Assembly (NCBI RefSeq): GCF_008271655.1
Contig: NZ_VKKX01000044.1
Location: forward strand, 385,918 to 449,917
From: Gemmobacter caeruleus
GTDB taxonomy: Bacteria; Pseudomonadota; Alphaproteobacteria; Rhodobacterales; Rhodobacteraceae
Direction of reading: 5' to 3'
Length of the DNA: 64,000 nt
Positions within the stretch are counted from its first letter, which is position 1. Every line of letters begins with the position of its first letter. This document shows positions 18,654-27,952 of the stretch, piece by piece. The position numbers and the translations under genes are program-made. Under the pieces are notes generated by a model. The model was not told where the DNA came from. It made no database searches and was given only the letters and a program-made list of their open reading frames with translations.

Positions 18654-18679
18654 GCGGCGCGGGCTCTGCCCCGCGCCGC
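18654..18679 (+). other. intercistronic hairpin between binding-protein and permease genes
   Basis: A 10-bp GC-rich stem (GCGGCGCGGG / CCCGCGCCGC) with a 6-base loop lies 10 bases after the binding-protein stop and 51 bases before the permease start. No T-tract follows. Such hairpins often stabilise upstream mRNA and raise binding-protein levels over the permeases (inference). Confidence 0.6.
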
Positions 18680-18730
18680 ATTCCGTTCCGACCGCAATCA
18701 ACAACAAGACCAAAGACCGCGCGGGGGCCC

Positions 18731-19738
18731 ATGCTGACCTTCACCCTCAGGCGATTGCTGCTGGCAATCCCGACCTTGCTGCTCATCTCCGCCGTGATCT
18801 TCTTCATGGTCGATTTCGCGCCGGGCAGTCCCATGTCCGACATTCCGCTGACCGTGCCGCCCGAGGTGCGCGCCAAGATGATGGCCGCCATGGGCGCCGA
18901 CAAGCCGGTGCATATCCGCTATATCCTGTGGATGAAGCAGTTCTTCTGGAATGAGCCGCTCTATGGCATCGACGCCCTGCTGGGCACCGATTTCGCGCAA
19001 GGTGCGCAGCGCATCATTTCCTGGCAGTCCAAGGTGCCGGTGTTCCAGCTGATCGGCGAACGCCTGCCCCAGACCCTGACCGTGATGGGCACCGCATATC
19101 TGATCGGTATCCTGATCGCGCTGCCGATCGGCATCTATTCGGCCTATCGGCAATATTCTTGGTTCGATCTGGCCGGCACCTTCTTTTCCACCATGGGATT
19201 TTCGGTGCCGACCTTCTTTACCGGCAACCTGCTGATCCTGATCTTCGCGGTCAAGATGGGCTGGTTCCCGACGATCTACGACACCAATCTGCGGGTCACC
19301 GACTGGGACAGCTTCTATCGCATGGCGATGCAGATGGCGCTGCCGGTCACGGTGCTGGCGTTGTTCAACGCCGCCGAGATCAGCCGCTATACCCGCGCCT
19401 CGGTGCTGGAAAACCTCAACCAGGATTACGTCCGCACCGCCCGCGCCAAGGGCATGACGGAAAAGACCGTGCTTCTGAAACATGTGCTGCGCAATTCGCT
19501 GATCCCCGTGGTCACGATCATCGCGCTTGGCCTGCCCACGGTGTTCGGCGGCGCCATCGTGACCGAGCAGATCTTCAAGATCAACGGCATCGGCGCCGCG
19601 CTGATCGGGGCGATTCATGTCTCGGACCTGCCGGTGATCCAGACCATCACCTTCATCTTTGCCGTGCTGATCGTGCTGTTCAACCTGATCGCCGATATCC
19701 TCTATGGCATTCTCGACCCGCGGATCCGCTATGACTGA
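18731..19738 (+). CDS. dppB: peptide ABC transporter permease (DppB/OppB-like)
   Basis: Inner-membrane permease, 335 residues. Family features are the start MLTFTLRRLLLAIPTLLLISAVIFFMVDFAPGSP and the EAA-loop region with YVRTARAKGMTEKTVLLKHVLRNSLIPV, which contacts the ATPases. About six hydrophobic segments are seen. An insertion around residues 40-100, between the first helix and LIGERLPQTL, is longer than in short DppB proteins. It overlaps dppC by eight bases. Confidence 0.93.
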   Translation: MLTFTLRRLLLAIPTLLLISAVIFFMVDFAPGSPMSDIPLTVPPEVRAKMMAAMGADKPVHIRYILWMKQFFWNEPLYGIDALLGTDFAQGAQRIISWQSKVPVFQLIGERLPQTLTVMGTAYLIGILIALPIGIYSAYRQYSWFDLAGTFFSTMGFSVPTFFTGNLLILIFAVKMGWFPTIYDTNLRVTDWDSFYRMAMQMALPVTVLALFNAAEISRYTRASVLENLNQDYVRTARAKGMTEKTVLLKHVLRNSLIPVVTIIALGLPTVFGGAIVTEQIFKINGIGAALIGAIHVSDLPVIQTITFIFAVLIVLFNLIADILYGILDPRIRYD

Positions 19739-20669
19739 CGCCACCATCCCCCCCGCCGCCGTCAAGATCGAGCGCCCGCGCAGCCAATGGCGCGATGTCT
19801 GGACCCAGTTCCGCCAGCACAAGGGCGCCATGGTCGCGCTGGTGCTGCTGATCCTGATCGCGCTTTTCGTCGTTGTCGGGCCGCTGATCTGGCGCATCGA
19901 CCCGAATTTCATCGAAAGCGACCCGGTCAAGATGATCCGGCTGCGCAACAAGGGGCCAACCTGGGATCACCCGCTGGGCACCGACCAGCTTGGCCGTGAC
20001 ATCCTGGCCCGCATCATGTTCGGCGGGCGCATCTCGCTGGCGGTCGCTACCGTGGCCATGCTGGTGGCGATCTTCATCGGCACCACCGTCGGGGTGCTGG
20101 CCGGCTATTTCCGCAAGGTGGACGGCATCCTGATGCGGCTCACCGACATGTTCCTGGCGCTGCCGCTGCTGCCGCTGCTGCTGGTCATGATGTTCCTGTT
20201 CCGCGATGCCGCCGCCGCCGTGCTGGGGCCGTCGCTGGGCACGTTCCTCCTGATCGTGCTGGCGATCGGCGTGACCAGCTGGATGCATGCCTCGCGCATT
20301 GTCCGGGGCGAGGTGCTGGCGCTGAAGGAGCGCGAATTCGTGCTGGCCGCCCGGTCGATCGGCACGCCGTCGCGGCGCATCATCCTGCGCCATATCCTGC
20401 CCAATGTGCTGTCGCCGGTGCTGGTCGCCGCCACCCTGGGCATCGCCTCGGCCATCATCACCGAAAGCGTGCTGAGCTTCCTTGGCCTCGGCTTCCCGCC
20501 TGATTTCCCGACCTGGGGACGGTTGCTGTTCGATGGTGTGGACGCGATGCGCACCTATCCCGACCGCGTGGTCTGGCCGGGCGTCGCCATCTCGCTCACC
20601 GTGCTCTGCGTCAACTATATCGGCGACGGGCTGCGCGATGCGCTCGACCCGCGTGTGCGCGGACGTTGA
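19731..20669 (+). CDS. dppC: peptide ABC transporter permease (DppC/OppC-like)
   Basis: Second permease, 312 residues, starting at the ATG at 19731 inside the end of dppB. Landmarks are the N-terminal region before the first helix (RDVWTQFRQHKGAMVALVLL), HPLGTDQLGRDILARIMFGGRISL, the EAA loop (EFVLAARSIGTPSRRIILRHILPN), and LSFLGLGFPPDFPTWG near the end. It is the last gene of the operon; a palindromic repeat follows. Confidence 0.93.
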   Translation: MTDATIPPAAVKIERPRSQWRDVWTQFRQHKGAMVALVLLILIALFVVVGPLIWRIDPNFIESDPVKMIRLRNKGPTWDHPLGTDQLGRDILARIMFGGRISLAVATVAMLVAIFIGTTVGVLAGYFRKVDGILMRLTDMFLALPLLPLLLVMMFLFRDAAAAVLGPSLGTFLLIVLAIGVTSWMHASRIVRGEVLALKEREFVLAARSIGTPSRRIILRHILPNVLSPVLVAATLGIASAIITESVLSFLGLGFPPDFPTWGRLLFDGVDAMRTYPDRVVWPGVAISLTVLCVNYIGDGLRDALDPRVRGR

Positions 20670-20710
20670 CCGCGCGGGGGGCTTCGCGCCCCCCGGCCCT
20701 TTCAGGGCCT

Positions 20711-20774
20711 CCCCCCGCGGGATACTTATGAACAGATGAAGCCCCCTCATCTGTTCCCAAATATCCTCGGGGGG
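20711..20774. repeat. REP-like intergenic palindrome, copy 1
   Basis: Imperfect inverted repeat: left arm CCCCCCGCGGGATA...GAACAGATGA, right arm TCATCTGTTC...ATATCCTCGGGGGG. A second, longer copy with the same GAACAGATGA/TCATCTGTTC core and GGATAT flank is at 43310-43392. Satellite hairpins (GGGCCGAAGGCCC and GGGGGCAGACAGCCCCC) follow to about 20810; the second copy has the counterpart GGGGGCTGTCTGCCCCC on its left. It lies between convergent genes. Confidence 0.8.
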
Positions 20775-20825
20775 CGGGCCGAAGGCCCGGTGGGGGGCAG
20801 ACAGCCCCCCTGCCCGGCCCCGGGC

Positions 20826-22115
20826 TCAGTGCATCGCCCGGCGGATGCGGCGGATCATCAGCCAGACCCCGCCGATCACCGGCAGGACCAGCGCCGCCGT
20901 CAGCATCTCTTTCGACAGGCCCGCCGCCTTGCCCAGCGGATAGGCGGCATAGGCGGCAAGGCTGACCGCGTAATAGCTGATCGCCACGACCGACAGTCCC
21001 TCCACCGTATGTTGCAGGCGCAGTTGCAGATCGGCGCGGCGGTCCATGCTTTCCAGCAGCCGCTGGTTCTGGGCGCTGCGCTCCACATCGACGCGGGTGC
21101 GCAACAGCTCGGCCGCGCGGGCGGCGCGTTCGGTCATCGCCTTCAGCCGCTCCTCGGTGGATTTCACCGTGCGCATCGCCGGATCATAGCGCCGCATCAT
21201 GAATTCGCCGAAGGTCTGGCGCCCGTCGATCCGTTCCTCGCGCATGACCGAGACGCGCTGGCTCACGATTGCCTCATAGGCCGCCGTCGCGCCGAAGCGA
21301 AAGGTGAACCGCGCCGACAGCGCCTCCAGTTCGGCCGAGATGTCGAGCAGATCTTCCAGCAGGGCTTCGGGCGACCGGTCGCGCGTATCCAGCGCGGCGA
21401 CCAGCGCCGACAGCCGGGGGTCCAGCGCGTTCAACCGGCCGGAAAGTTCGCGCGCGCGCGACAGGCCCAGCATGGACATGGCGCGATAGGTCTCCACCTC
21501 GCAGAGCCGCTGCACGATGCGGCCCACCCGGCGCTCGCCCACGCCGTCACGCACAAAGACGGCAAAGCGCATATGCCCGCCCGCGTCGATGCGGAAATCG
21601 CCGGCGATGATCGCCGCGCCATCCACCACCTCGGACAAGGCAAGGCTTTCGGCGACGAACCAGTCATCCAGCTTGGCCAGCGCCTCGGCGTGGCTGGGGG
21701 GCATCGGCTCCACCCGGATCAGCACCGAAACCAGCCGCCGCCCCGGCGCCGCCGCCAGCCAGTCGGCGGGAAAGACCTCGGCCTCGGCGGGGTCAAAGGC
21801 GCGCGGCGTCAGGCCGGGGGTAAAGGCCGAATAGGTCACGAATTCGGTATGGCTTTCCCATTTCAGCCCGGCGCGGCCGATCTCGCCCGAGAAATGCGTG
21901 GCGCCCGGCTGGGGATGGGCCGATCCGTGCCGGTCGAGCAGCGCCAGAAGATGCGCGCGATCGGCGGCGCGGTCGCGGTTATGGGCCGATTCCGGCTCCT
22001 TGATCGCGATATAGGCAGCGAGGCAGGGCACGCGCAGCACCGGAAAGGGGCGGGCATGCAATTCGTTGACAAGCGCATAGCGCGAGGGGTGGTCGGGCAG
22101 GAAATCGTTGGGCAT
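20826..22115 (-). CDS. DUF3422 family membrane-anchored protein
   Basis: A 429-residue protein of the DUF3422 family, function unknown. The start MPNDFLPDHPSRYALVNELHARPF is the family's characteristic opening, so the ATG at 22115 is chosen over the longer frame. The central part is soluble with conserved VELHARP-like and WESHTEFVTY segments. A helical region rich in R and E follows, and two hydrophobic helices near the C-terminus (about 365-415, around VVAISYYAVSLAAYAAYP and ALVLPVIGGVWLMI) anchor it in the membrane. It converges with the peptide importer operon. Confidence 0.85.
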   Translation of the reverse strand: MPNDFLPDHPSRYALVNELHARPFPVLRVPCLAAYIAIKEPESAHNRDRAADRAHLLALLDRHGSAHPQPGATHFSGEIGRAGLKWESHTEFVTYSAFTPGLTPRAFDPAEAEVFPADWLAAAPGRRLVSVLIRVEPMPPSHAEALAKLDDWFVAESLALSEVVDGAAIIAGDFRIDAGGHMRFAVFVRDGVGERRVGRIVQRLCEVETYRAMSMLGLSRARELSGRLNALDPRLSALVAALDTRDRSPEALLEDLLDISAELEALSARFTFRFGATAAYEAIVSQRVSVMREERIDGRQTFGEFMMRRYDPAMRTVKSTEERLKAMTERAARAAELLRTRVDVERSAQNQRLLESMDRRADLQLRLQHTVEGLSVVAISYYAVSLAAYAAYPLGKAAGLSKEMLTAALVLPVIGGVWLMIRRIRRAMH

Positions 22116-22230
22116 GGATCGGGTCGTGTTGGGTCGGTCTGGCCCGGACCATAGCGGCGCAAACGCGCGGCGCGCGGCAAAATCGCGCCCGGGCGCGTAT
22201 GCGGCGGAATACTTGCTTTTCTGCCACAAG

Positions 22231-22260
22231 AAAAAGGGCCCCGGGTTTCCCCGGAGCCCC
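22231..22260 (-). terminator. terminator after pntB
   Basis: Leftward reading gives GGGCTCCGGGG, a short AAA loop, CCCGGGGCCC with one imperfect pair, then TTTTTC. It lies 24 bases beyond the pntB stop, separated by the palindrome at 22260-22280. Confidence 0.8.
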
Positions 22261-22280
22261 GATTTTTCGGCGAAAAATCG
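22260..22280. repeat. short palindrome family B, copy 1
   Basis: Arms CGATTTTTCG and CGAAAAATCG around a single G. The same arms around a single T recur at 26850-26870. Both copies are next to a GC-rich hairpin and just after a metabolic gene. Confidence 0.75.
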
Positions 22281-22283
22281 CGC

Positions 22284-23717
22284 TTATTCGATCATCGGCA
22301 GCAGGGCGTCGATCGACTTCTTGGCGTCGCCATAGAACATCCGGGTATTGTCCTTGTAGAACAGCGGGTTCTCGATGCCGGAATAGCCGGTGCCTTGGCC
22401 GCGTTTCGACACGAAGACCTGTTTCGCCTTCCAGCATTCCAGGACCGGCATGCCGGCGATCGGGCTGTTGGGGTCTTCCTGCGCTGCCGGGTTCACGATG
22501 TCGTTCGAGCCGATCACGATCGCCACATCCGTTTCGGGGAAGTCCTCGTTGATCTCGTCCATCTCCAGCACGATGTCATAGGGCACTTTCGCCTCGGCCA
22601 GCAGCACGTTCATATGCCCCGGCAGACGCCCGGCGACCGGGTGAATGGCAAAGCGCACATTCTTGCCCTTGGCGCGCAGCTTGCGGGTCAGTTCCGACAC
22701 CGATTGCTGCGCCTGCGCCACCGCCATGCCATAACCGGGGATGATGATGACGCTGTCGGCATCGTTCAGCGCCGCCGCCACGCCTTCGGCGTCGATGGCG
22801 ATCTGTTCGCCGGTGACTTCCATCGCCGGGCCGGTGGTGCCGCCAAAGCCGCCCAGGATGACCGAAACGAAGGACCGGTTCATCGCCTTGCACATGATGT
22901 AGCTCAGGATCGCACCCGAGGAACCGACCAGCGCGCCGGTGACGATCAGCAGATCGTTCGACAGCGAAAAGCCGATCGCCGCCGCCGCCCAGCCGGAATA
23001 GCTGTTGAGCATCGACACCACCACCGGCATGTCGGCGCCGCCGATGCCCATGATCAGGTGATAGCCGATGAACAGCGCGGCCAGCGTCATCACCAGCAGC
23101 GCCATGCTGGAGCCGGAATTGATATAGACCAGCAGCAGCAGGACCGAGATCAGCGCCGCGCCCGCATTCAGCACATGGCCGCCCGGCAGCTTCTTGGCCT
23201 TGCCATCCACCTTGCCGGCCAGCTTGCCGAAGGCGATGACCGAGCCGGTGAAGGTGACGGCCCCGATGAACACGCCCAGGAAGGTTTCCACCCGCAGGAT
23301 GGAGATCTCGACCGGGGTCTTGTGCGCCACCACCGCGGCAAAGCCGGTCAGCGCGGAGCGCGCCTCATCGGCCATGCCGGCGACGCGGGCGACCTCGATA
23401 TGGGTGTTGAAGCCGATGAAGACGGCCGCGAGGCCGACAAGGCTGTGCATCGCCGCCACAAGCTGCGGCATTTCGGTCATCTGCACGCGCTGTGCGACGA
23501 CCCAGCCCGCCGCGCCGCCGACCGCGATCAGCACCAGCGACAGCACCCAAAGGCCCGCGCCGGGCCCGGCCAGCGTGGCCGCAACCGCAAGGCCCATGCC
23601 GACAATGCCATACCAGACGGCGCGCTTGGCGCTTTCCTGCCCCGAAAGGCCGCCCAGCGACAGGATGAACAGAACCGCCGCAACGACATAGGCGGCCGTG
23701 GTGAACCCGATTTCCAT
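22284..23717 (-). CDS. pntB: NAD(P) transhydrogenase subunit beta
   Basis: Membrane and NADP(H)-binding subunit of the proton-translocating transhydrogenase, which makes NADPH from NADH using the proton gradient. It is 477 residues with about nine hydrophobic helices in the first 280 residues. The C-terminal dIII domain has the NADP-binding [28 protein letters not shown] and [13 protein letters not shown]. The ATG at 23717 has GGAGGGGGA just upstream. It follows pntA after 13 bases, forming an operon, and ends at a terminator. Confidence 0.96.
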   Translation of the reverse strand: MEIGFTTAAYVVAAVLFILSLGGLSGQESAKRAVWYGIVGMGLAVAATLAGPGAGLWVLSLVLIAVGGAAGWVVAQRVQMTEMPQLVAAMHSLVGLAAVFIGFNTHIEVARVAGMADEARSALTGFAAVVAHKTPVEISILRVETFLGVFIGAVTFTGSVIAFGKLAGKVDGKAKKLPGGHVLNAGAALISVLLLLVYINSGSSMALLVMTLAALFIGYHLIMGIGGADMPVVVSMLNSYSGWAAAAIGFSLSNDLLIVTGALVGSSGAILSYIMCKAMNRSFVSVILGGFGGTTGPAMEVTGEQIAIDAEGVAAALNDADSVIIIPGYGMAVAQAQQSVSELTRKLRAKGKNVRFAIHPVAGRLPGHMNVLLAEAKVPYDIVLEMDEINEDFPETDVAIVIGSNDIVNPAAQEDPNSPIAGMPVLECWKAKQVFVSKRGQGTGYSGIENPLFYKDNTRMFYGDAKKSIDALLPMIE

Positions 23718-23730
23718 GGTTCCCCCTCCC

Positions 23731-25305
23731 TTACGACTTCTGGAACATGGCGAGCATGCGCCGCGTGACCATGAAGCCACCGAAGATGTTGACGCCCGCC
23801 ATCAGCACCGACAGCGCGGCCAGGATGATGACCAGCACATTGCCCGAGCCGATCTGCAACAGCGCGCCCAGGATGATGATCGACGAGATCGCGTTGGTGA
23901 TCGCCATCAGCGGCGTGTGCAGGCTGTGCGAGACGTTCCAGATCACCTGGAAGCCGACAAAGCAGGACAGCACGAAGACGATGAAATGCGACATGAAGCT
24001 GGCCGGCGCGACCAGACCCGCCGCCAGCAGCAGCCCGCCGCCAATGGCCAGCAGCGCCACCTGATTGCGTGTCTGCGCCTTGAAGGCCGCCATTTCCTGC
24101 GCCCGCTTTTCCTCGGGCGTCAGTTCCTTGGGCTTTTCCTTGGGCTTTTGCACCGCGATCGCCTGCACCTTGGGCGGCGGCGGCGGATAGGTGATCGCGC
24201 CATCCTTGGTGACGGTGGCGCCGCGGATCACGTCATCTTCCATGTTGTGATCAATCACGCCGTCTTTCTTCGGCGTCAGATCGGTCAGCATGTGCCGGAT
24301 ATTGGTGGCATAGAGCGTGGAGGCCTGCGCCGCCATCCGGCTGGGGAAGTCGGTATAGCCGACGATGGTCACGCCATTATCGGTCACGATCTTCTGGTCA
24401 GGCACCGTCAGGTCGCAATTGCCGCCGCGTTCGGCCGCAAGGTCCACGATGACCGAGCCGGGCTTCATCATCGCCACCATATCCTCGGTCCACAGCTTTG
24501 GCGCGGGCCGGCCGGGGATCAGGGCGGTGGTGATGACGATATCCATCTCCGGCGCCAGTTCGCGGAATTTCTTGAGCTGGGCTTCACGGAATTCGGGGCT
24601 GGACGGCGCGGCATAGCCGCCGGTCGCCGCGCCATCGGTCTGGTTCTCGGCAAAGTCGAGATAGACGAATTCGGCGCCCATGCTCTCGATTTGTTCGGCC
24701 ACTTCGGGGCGCACGTCAAAGGCATAGGTGATGGCGCCGAGGCTGGTCGAGGTGCCGATGGCGGCAAGCCCCGCGACGCCCGCGCCCACGATCAGCACCT
24801 TGGCGGGGGGCACCTTGCCCGCCGCCGTCACCTGGCCGGTGAAGAAGCGGCCAAAGTTGTTGCCGGCCTCGATCACCGCGCGATAGCCCGCGATATTGGC
24901 CATGGACGACAGCGCGTCCATCTTCTGCGCGCGGCTGATGCGCGGCACCATGTCCATGGCGACGACGGTCGCGCCGCGTTCCTTGGCGGCATCCAGCAAT
25001 TCGGCATTCTGCGCCGGCCAGAAGAAGCTGATCAGGGTCTGGCCCTTGCGCAGCATTGCGACTTCCGAAGGTTCCGGCCCACGGACCTTGACCACCACAT
25101 CGGCGGCCTCGAACAGCGCCGCGGCGGTCGGCACAACCTCGACCCCGGCCTTTTCATAGGTCGCGTCGGAAAAGCCCGCCTTCTGCCCCGCCCCGCTTTC
25201 CACGACGCAAGTATGGCCCAGCTTCGCCAGTTGCAGCGCCGAATCCGGGGTCAATGCGACCCGGTTCTCGCCCTCGAATAGTTCCCTCGGTGCCCCGATC
25301 TTCAC
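23731..25305 (-). CDS. pntA: NAD(P) transhydrogenase subunit alpha (single-polypeptide form)
   Basis: Subunit alpha binds NAD(H) and contributes membrane helices. The 524-residue product begins with the dI domain ([39 protein letters not shown] as the NAD Rossmann motif, and the mobile loop region near GGYAAPSS). A proline/lysine-rich linker lies at about 370-405, followed by the membrane part with four hydrophobic helices (about 410-515). It is therefore the fused form as in E. coli, not the split pntAA/pntAB form. The start is GTG at 25305, five bases after GGGGGAG. Confidence 0.95.
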   Translation of the reverse strand: MKIGAPRELFEGENRVALTPDSALQLAKLGHTCVVESGAGQKAGFSDATYEKAGVEVVPTAAALFEAADVVVKVRGPEPSEVAMLRKGQTLISFFWPAQNAELLDAAKERGATVVAMDMVPRISRAQKMDALSSMANIAGYRAVIEAGNNFGRFFTGQVTAAGKVPPAKVLIVGAGVAGLAAIGTSTSLGAITYAFDVRPEVAEQIESMGAEFVYLDFAENQTDGAATGGYAAPSSPEFREAQLKKFRELAPEMDIVITTALIPGRPAPKLWTEDMVAMMKPGSVIVDLAAERGGNCDLTVPDQKIVTDNGVTIVGYTDFPSRMAAQASTLYATNIRHMLTDLTPKKDGVIDHNMEDDVIRGATVTKDGAITYPPPPPKVQAIAVQKPKEKPKELTPEEKRAQEMAAFKAQTRNQVALLAIGGGLLLAAGLVAPASFMSHFIVFVLSCFVGFQVIWNVSHSLHTPLMAITNAISSIIILGALLQIGSGNVLVIILAALSVLMAGVNIFGGFMVTRRMLAMFQKS

Positions 25306-25637
25306 GGATTCTCCCCCGTTCTGAGGCGCCTTGCGGCGCAGTCTGTCCTGTTCGCACTCAGGCGCGCCGAAACCCTAGCTGGCGCGCAACAAAGTTTCAA
25401 ATCCTACTTTCTGCCATGCAGCAATATTGCCGCAGCGTCCGTTTTCGCCGGTCTCGTCCGCCCCAAGCGGCATCGACGCGACCCCGGGCATATTCTCCGC
25501 AGGGCGATGGTTTGCAACCTTGAAACGACGTTGCGTCATAATTCACGGAAGATGATTGACTTCCGCCCTATAGGGGCCATCGGCCCTTGCGGTGGCGCCG
25601 CCCCCGGCGCAGGGTAGCGCCGATGGAGGAGTGCCTG
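25306..25637. promoter_or_regulatory. 332-base divergent region pntA/kynU
   Basis: No gene is seen. The region must hold the promoters of the leftward pnt operon and rightward kynU. Near kynU, TTGCAA at about 25512 and CATAAT at about 25537 could form a weakly spaced promoter; I do not assign it firmly. A kynU ribosome-binding site GGAGGA is at 25625-25630. No clear regulator palindrome is seen. Confidence 0.4.
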
Positions 25638-26834
25638 ATGACCACCGATTTCAGCCAGACCCGTCATCTTTTCGATCTGCCCGAAGGGGTGATCTATCTT
25701 GATGGCAATTCGCTGGGTCCGCTGCCCCGCGCCACCGCCGCCCGCCTCGCCCGCACCGTGACCGAGGAATGGGGCCAGATGCTGATCACCGGCTGGAACC
25801 GCGCCGGCTGGATGGAGATGCCGGCCCGCATCGGCGACCGGATCGGCCGGCTTATCGGCGCCGAAAAAGGCAGTGTCGTGATGGGCGACACGCTGTCGAT
25901 CAAGGTCTATCAGGCACTGGCCTCGGCACTGGAAATGGTGCCCGGTCGCAAGGTCATCTTGTCCGATACCGGCAATTTCCCCTCGGATCTCTATATCGCG
26001 CAGGGGCTGTGCCGCACGCTCGGCCCCGATTACCGGCTGAAGACCGTGGCGCCCGAGGATGTGATGGCGGCGCTGGATGACAGCGTGGCGGTGATGATGA
26101 TCACCGAGGTCGATTACCGCACCGGCCGGCGGCATGACATGGGGGCGCTGACGGCGCGCGCCCATGCGGTCGGCGCGCTGACGGTCTGGGATCTGGCCCA
26201 TAGCGCCGGCGCCCTGCCGGTGGAGGTCGCGGCGGGGGGCGCCGATTTCGCCGTCGGGTGCAGCTACAAATACCTCAATTCCGGCCCCGGCGGGCCGGCC
26301 TTCATCTATGTCGCCCCCCGCCATGCCGACCGCGCCCGCCCGGCGCTTTCGGGCTGGTTGGGGCATGAGGCGCCCTTTGCCTTCGATCTCGACTATCGCC
26401 CGCATGACGGGGTGGAGCGGATGCGCGTCGGCACCCCGCCGATCCTGCAACTGGCCGCGCTCGAAGCCTCGCTCGACATCTGGGACCAGGTGGAGATGGC
26501 CGATATCCGCGCCGCCTCGCTGGCGCTGACTGACCGTTTCATCACAGGGGTCGAGGCCACCTGCCCCGATCTGGTGCTGGCGACGCCGCGCGCGCATGAC
26601 CAGCGCGGCAGCCAGGTGTCGTTCCGCCACCCGGAGGGCTATGCGATCATGCAGGCGCTGATCGCGCAGGGCGTGATCGGCGATTTCCGCGCGCCCGATA
26701 TCCTGCGCTTCGGCTTCACACCGCTGTTCATCGACGCGGCCGATGTGGACAAGGCCGTGGCGATCCTTGCCGGGATCATGGCACAGCGCAGCTGGGACCG
26801 GCCCGAATTCAAGACCCGGGCCCGGGTGACCTGA
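25638..26834 (+). CDS. kynU: kynureninase
   Basis: PLP enzyme cleaving kynurenine to anthranilate and alanine in tryptophan breakdown. The 398-residue product has LDGNSLGPLPRATAARL near residues 21-37, the aspartate motif VWDLAHSAGALPV, and the PLP lysine in GCSYKYLNSGPGGPAF. C-terminal family segments are RGSQVSFRHPEGYAIMQALI and GVIGDFRAPDILRFGFTPLF. The ATG at 25638 is seven bases from GGAGGA. kynA follows on the same strand after 185 bases carrying two hairpins. A kynurenine formamidase gene (kynB) is not visible nearby. Confidence 0.95.
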   Translation: MTTDFSQTRHLFDLPEGVIYLDGNSLGPLPRATAARLARTVTEEWGQMLITGWNRAGWMEMPARIGDRIGRLIGAEKGSVVMGDTLSIKVYQALASALEMVPGRKVILSDTGNFPSDLYIAQGLCRTLGPDYRLKTVAPEDVMAALDDSVAVMMITEVDYRTGRRHDMGALTARAHAVGALTVWDLAHSAGALPVEVAAGGADFAVGCSYKYLNSGPGGPAFIYVAPRHADRARPALSGWLGHEAPFAFDLDYRPHDGVERMRVGTPPILQLAALEASLDIWDQVEMADIRAASLALTDRFITGVEATCPDLVLATPRAHDQRGSQVSFRHPEGYAIMQALIAQGVIGDFRAPDILRFGFTPLFIDAADVDKAVAILAGIMAQRSWDRPEFKTRARVT

Positions 26835-26849
26835 TGCCCGCGCCGCGCC

Positions 26850-26870
26850 CGATTTTTCGTCGAAAAATCG
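26850..26870. repeat. short palindrome family B, copy 2
   Basis: Arms CGATTTTTCG and CGAAAAATCG around a single T, 15 bases after the kynU stop; compare 22260-22280. It is followed three bases later by a second hairpin. Confidence 0.75.
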
Positions 26871-26873
26871 CAA

Positions 26874-26898
26874 CCGGGTCTTTCACGGAAAGACCCGG
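26874..26898. other. hairpin between kynU and kynA
   Basis: A perfect 11-bp stem (CCGGGTCTTTC / GAAAGACCCGG) with loop ACG and no T-tract downstream. It is probably an intercistronic processing or weak termination hairpin. Confidence 0.6.
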
Positions 26899-27019
26899 CC
26901 CCCCGCTCTGCCGTCCGGCGGGCTGGGTTTGCCTGTGGCGGCGCCTCGGCAATCTCTCGGTGCTGAACCGGAGGGGCGCGGCCTGACCGCCTGCCCCTAT
27001 TATCAACCGGAGAGAAACA

Positions 27020-27856
27020 ATGACTTCGCAGATCGACCCCGCCCGCGACGGCGCGCAGATGTCCTTTGACGGCCGCATGTCCTATGGCGACTATCTTCAG
27101 ATCGACCGCATCCTGTCGGCCCAGACGCCGCTGACCGGCGCCCATGACGAGATGCTGTTCATCATCCAGCACCAGACCTCGGAACTGTGGATGCGGCTGG
27201 CGCTGCACGAGCTGGACGCCGCACGCCTGGCCCTGGCCGCCGACCGCCCGCGCGAGGCGTTCAAGATGTTGGCCCGCATCGCCCGCATCTTTGAGCAGCT
27301 CAATTCCGCCTGGGATGTGCTGCGCACCATGACGCCGGCCGATTACAGCACCTTTCGCGAAGGGCTGGGGCAAAGCTCCGGCTTTCAAAGCTGGCAATAC
27401 CGGCTGATCGAATATGCTGTGGGCAACCGCAACCTCGCCATGCTGCGCCCGCATGCGCATCGTCCCGACCTGACCGCGCGGCTGGAGGCCGAACTGGCGC
27501 GCCCCTCGCTTTATGACGAGGCGCTGCGCCTTCTGGCGCGGCGCGGCCTGCCGGTGCCCGAGGCGGTGCTGACCCGCGACCTGCGCGCCGCATGGGCCGC
27601 CGATGACGGGGTCCGCGCGGTATGGGAGACAGTCTATCGCGACCCGCAGGCCCATTGGGAGGCCTATGAACTGGCGGAAAAGCTGGTGGATTTCGAAGAT
27701 TACTTCCGCCGCTGGCGCTTCAACCATGTCACCACGGTCGAGCGGGTGATCGGCTTCAAGCGCGGCACCGGCGGCACGTCCGGCATTCATTACCTCAAGC
27801 GCATGCTGGAGGTCGAATTGTTCCCGGAATTGTGGCACCTGCGCACGACTCTCTGA
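27020..27856 (+). CDS. kynA: tryptophan 2,3-dioxygenase
   Basis: Haem enzyme opening the indole ring of tryptophan to N-formylkynurenine, the first step of the kynurenine pathway. The 278-residue product contains the family motifs [21 protein letters not shown] (with the active-site histidine), [21 protein letters not shown], and the haem-ligand region [27 protein letters not shown]. The ATG follows CGGAGAG. With kynU it forms the start of the anthranilate route. Confidence 0.96.
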   Translation: MTSQIDPARDGAQMSFDGRMSYGDYLQIDRILSAQTPLTGAHDEMLFIIQHQTSELWMRLALHELDAARLALAADRPREAFKMLARIARIFEQLNSAWDVLRTMTPADYSTFREGLGQSSGFQSWQYRLIEYAVGNRNLAMLRPHAHRPDLTARLEAELARPSLYDEALRLLARRGLPVPEAVLTRDLRAAWAADDGVRAVWETVYRDPQAHWEAYELAEKLVDFEDYFRRWRFNHVTTVERVIGFKRGTGGTSGIHYLKRMLEVELFPELWHLRTTL

Positions 27857-27952
27857 CTTTTCCGTGATGGACCCCGATGGAACGGTTCGGTAGATCGTGA
27901 ATTGGTGTAACCCGGACCAAATTCCCCAAGGGATTCTCAGGAGACGTTCGAG

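Noticed and set aside
15504..18713. 1069-residue open frame opposite the peptide-importer genes
   Set aside because: It spans three well-supported genes on the other strand and has no recognisable domains.
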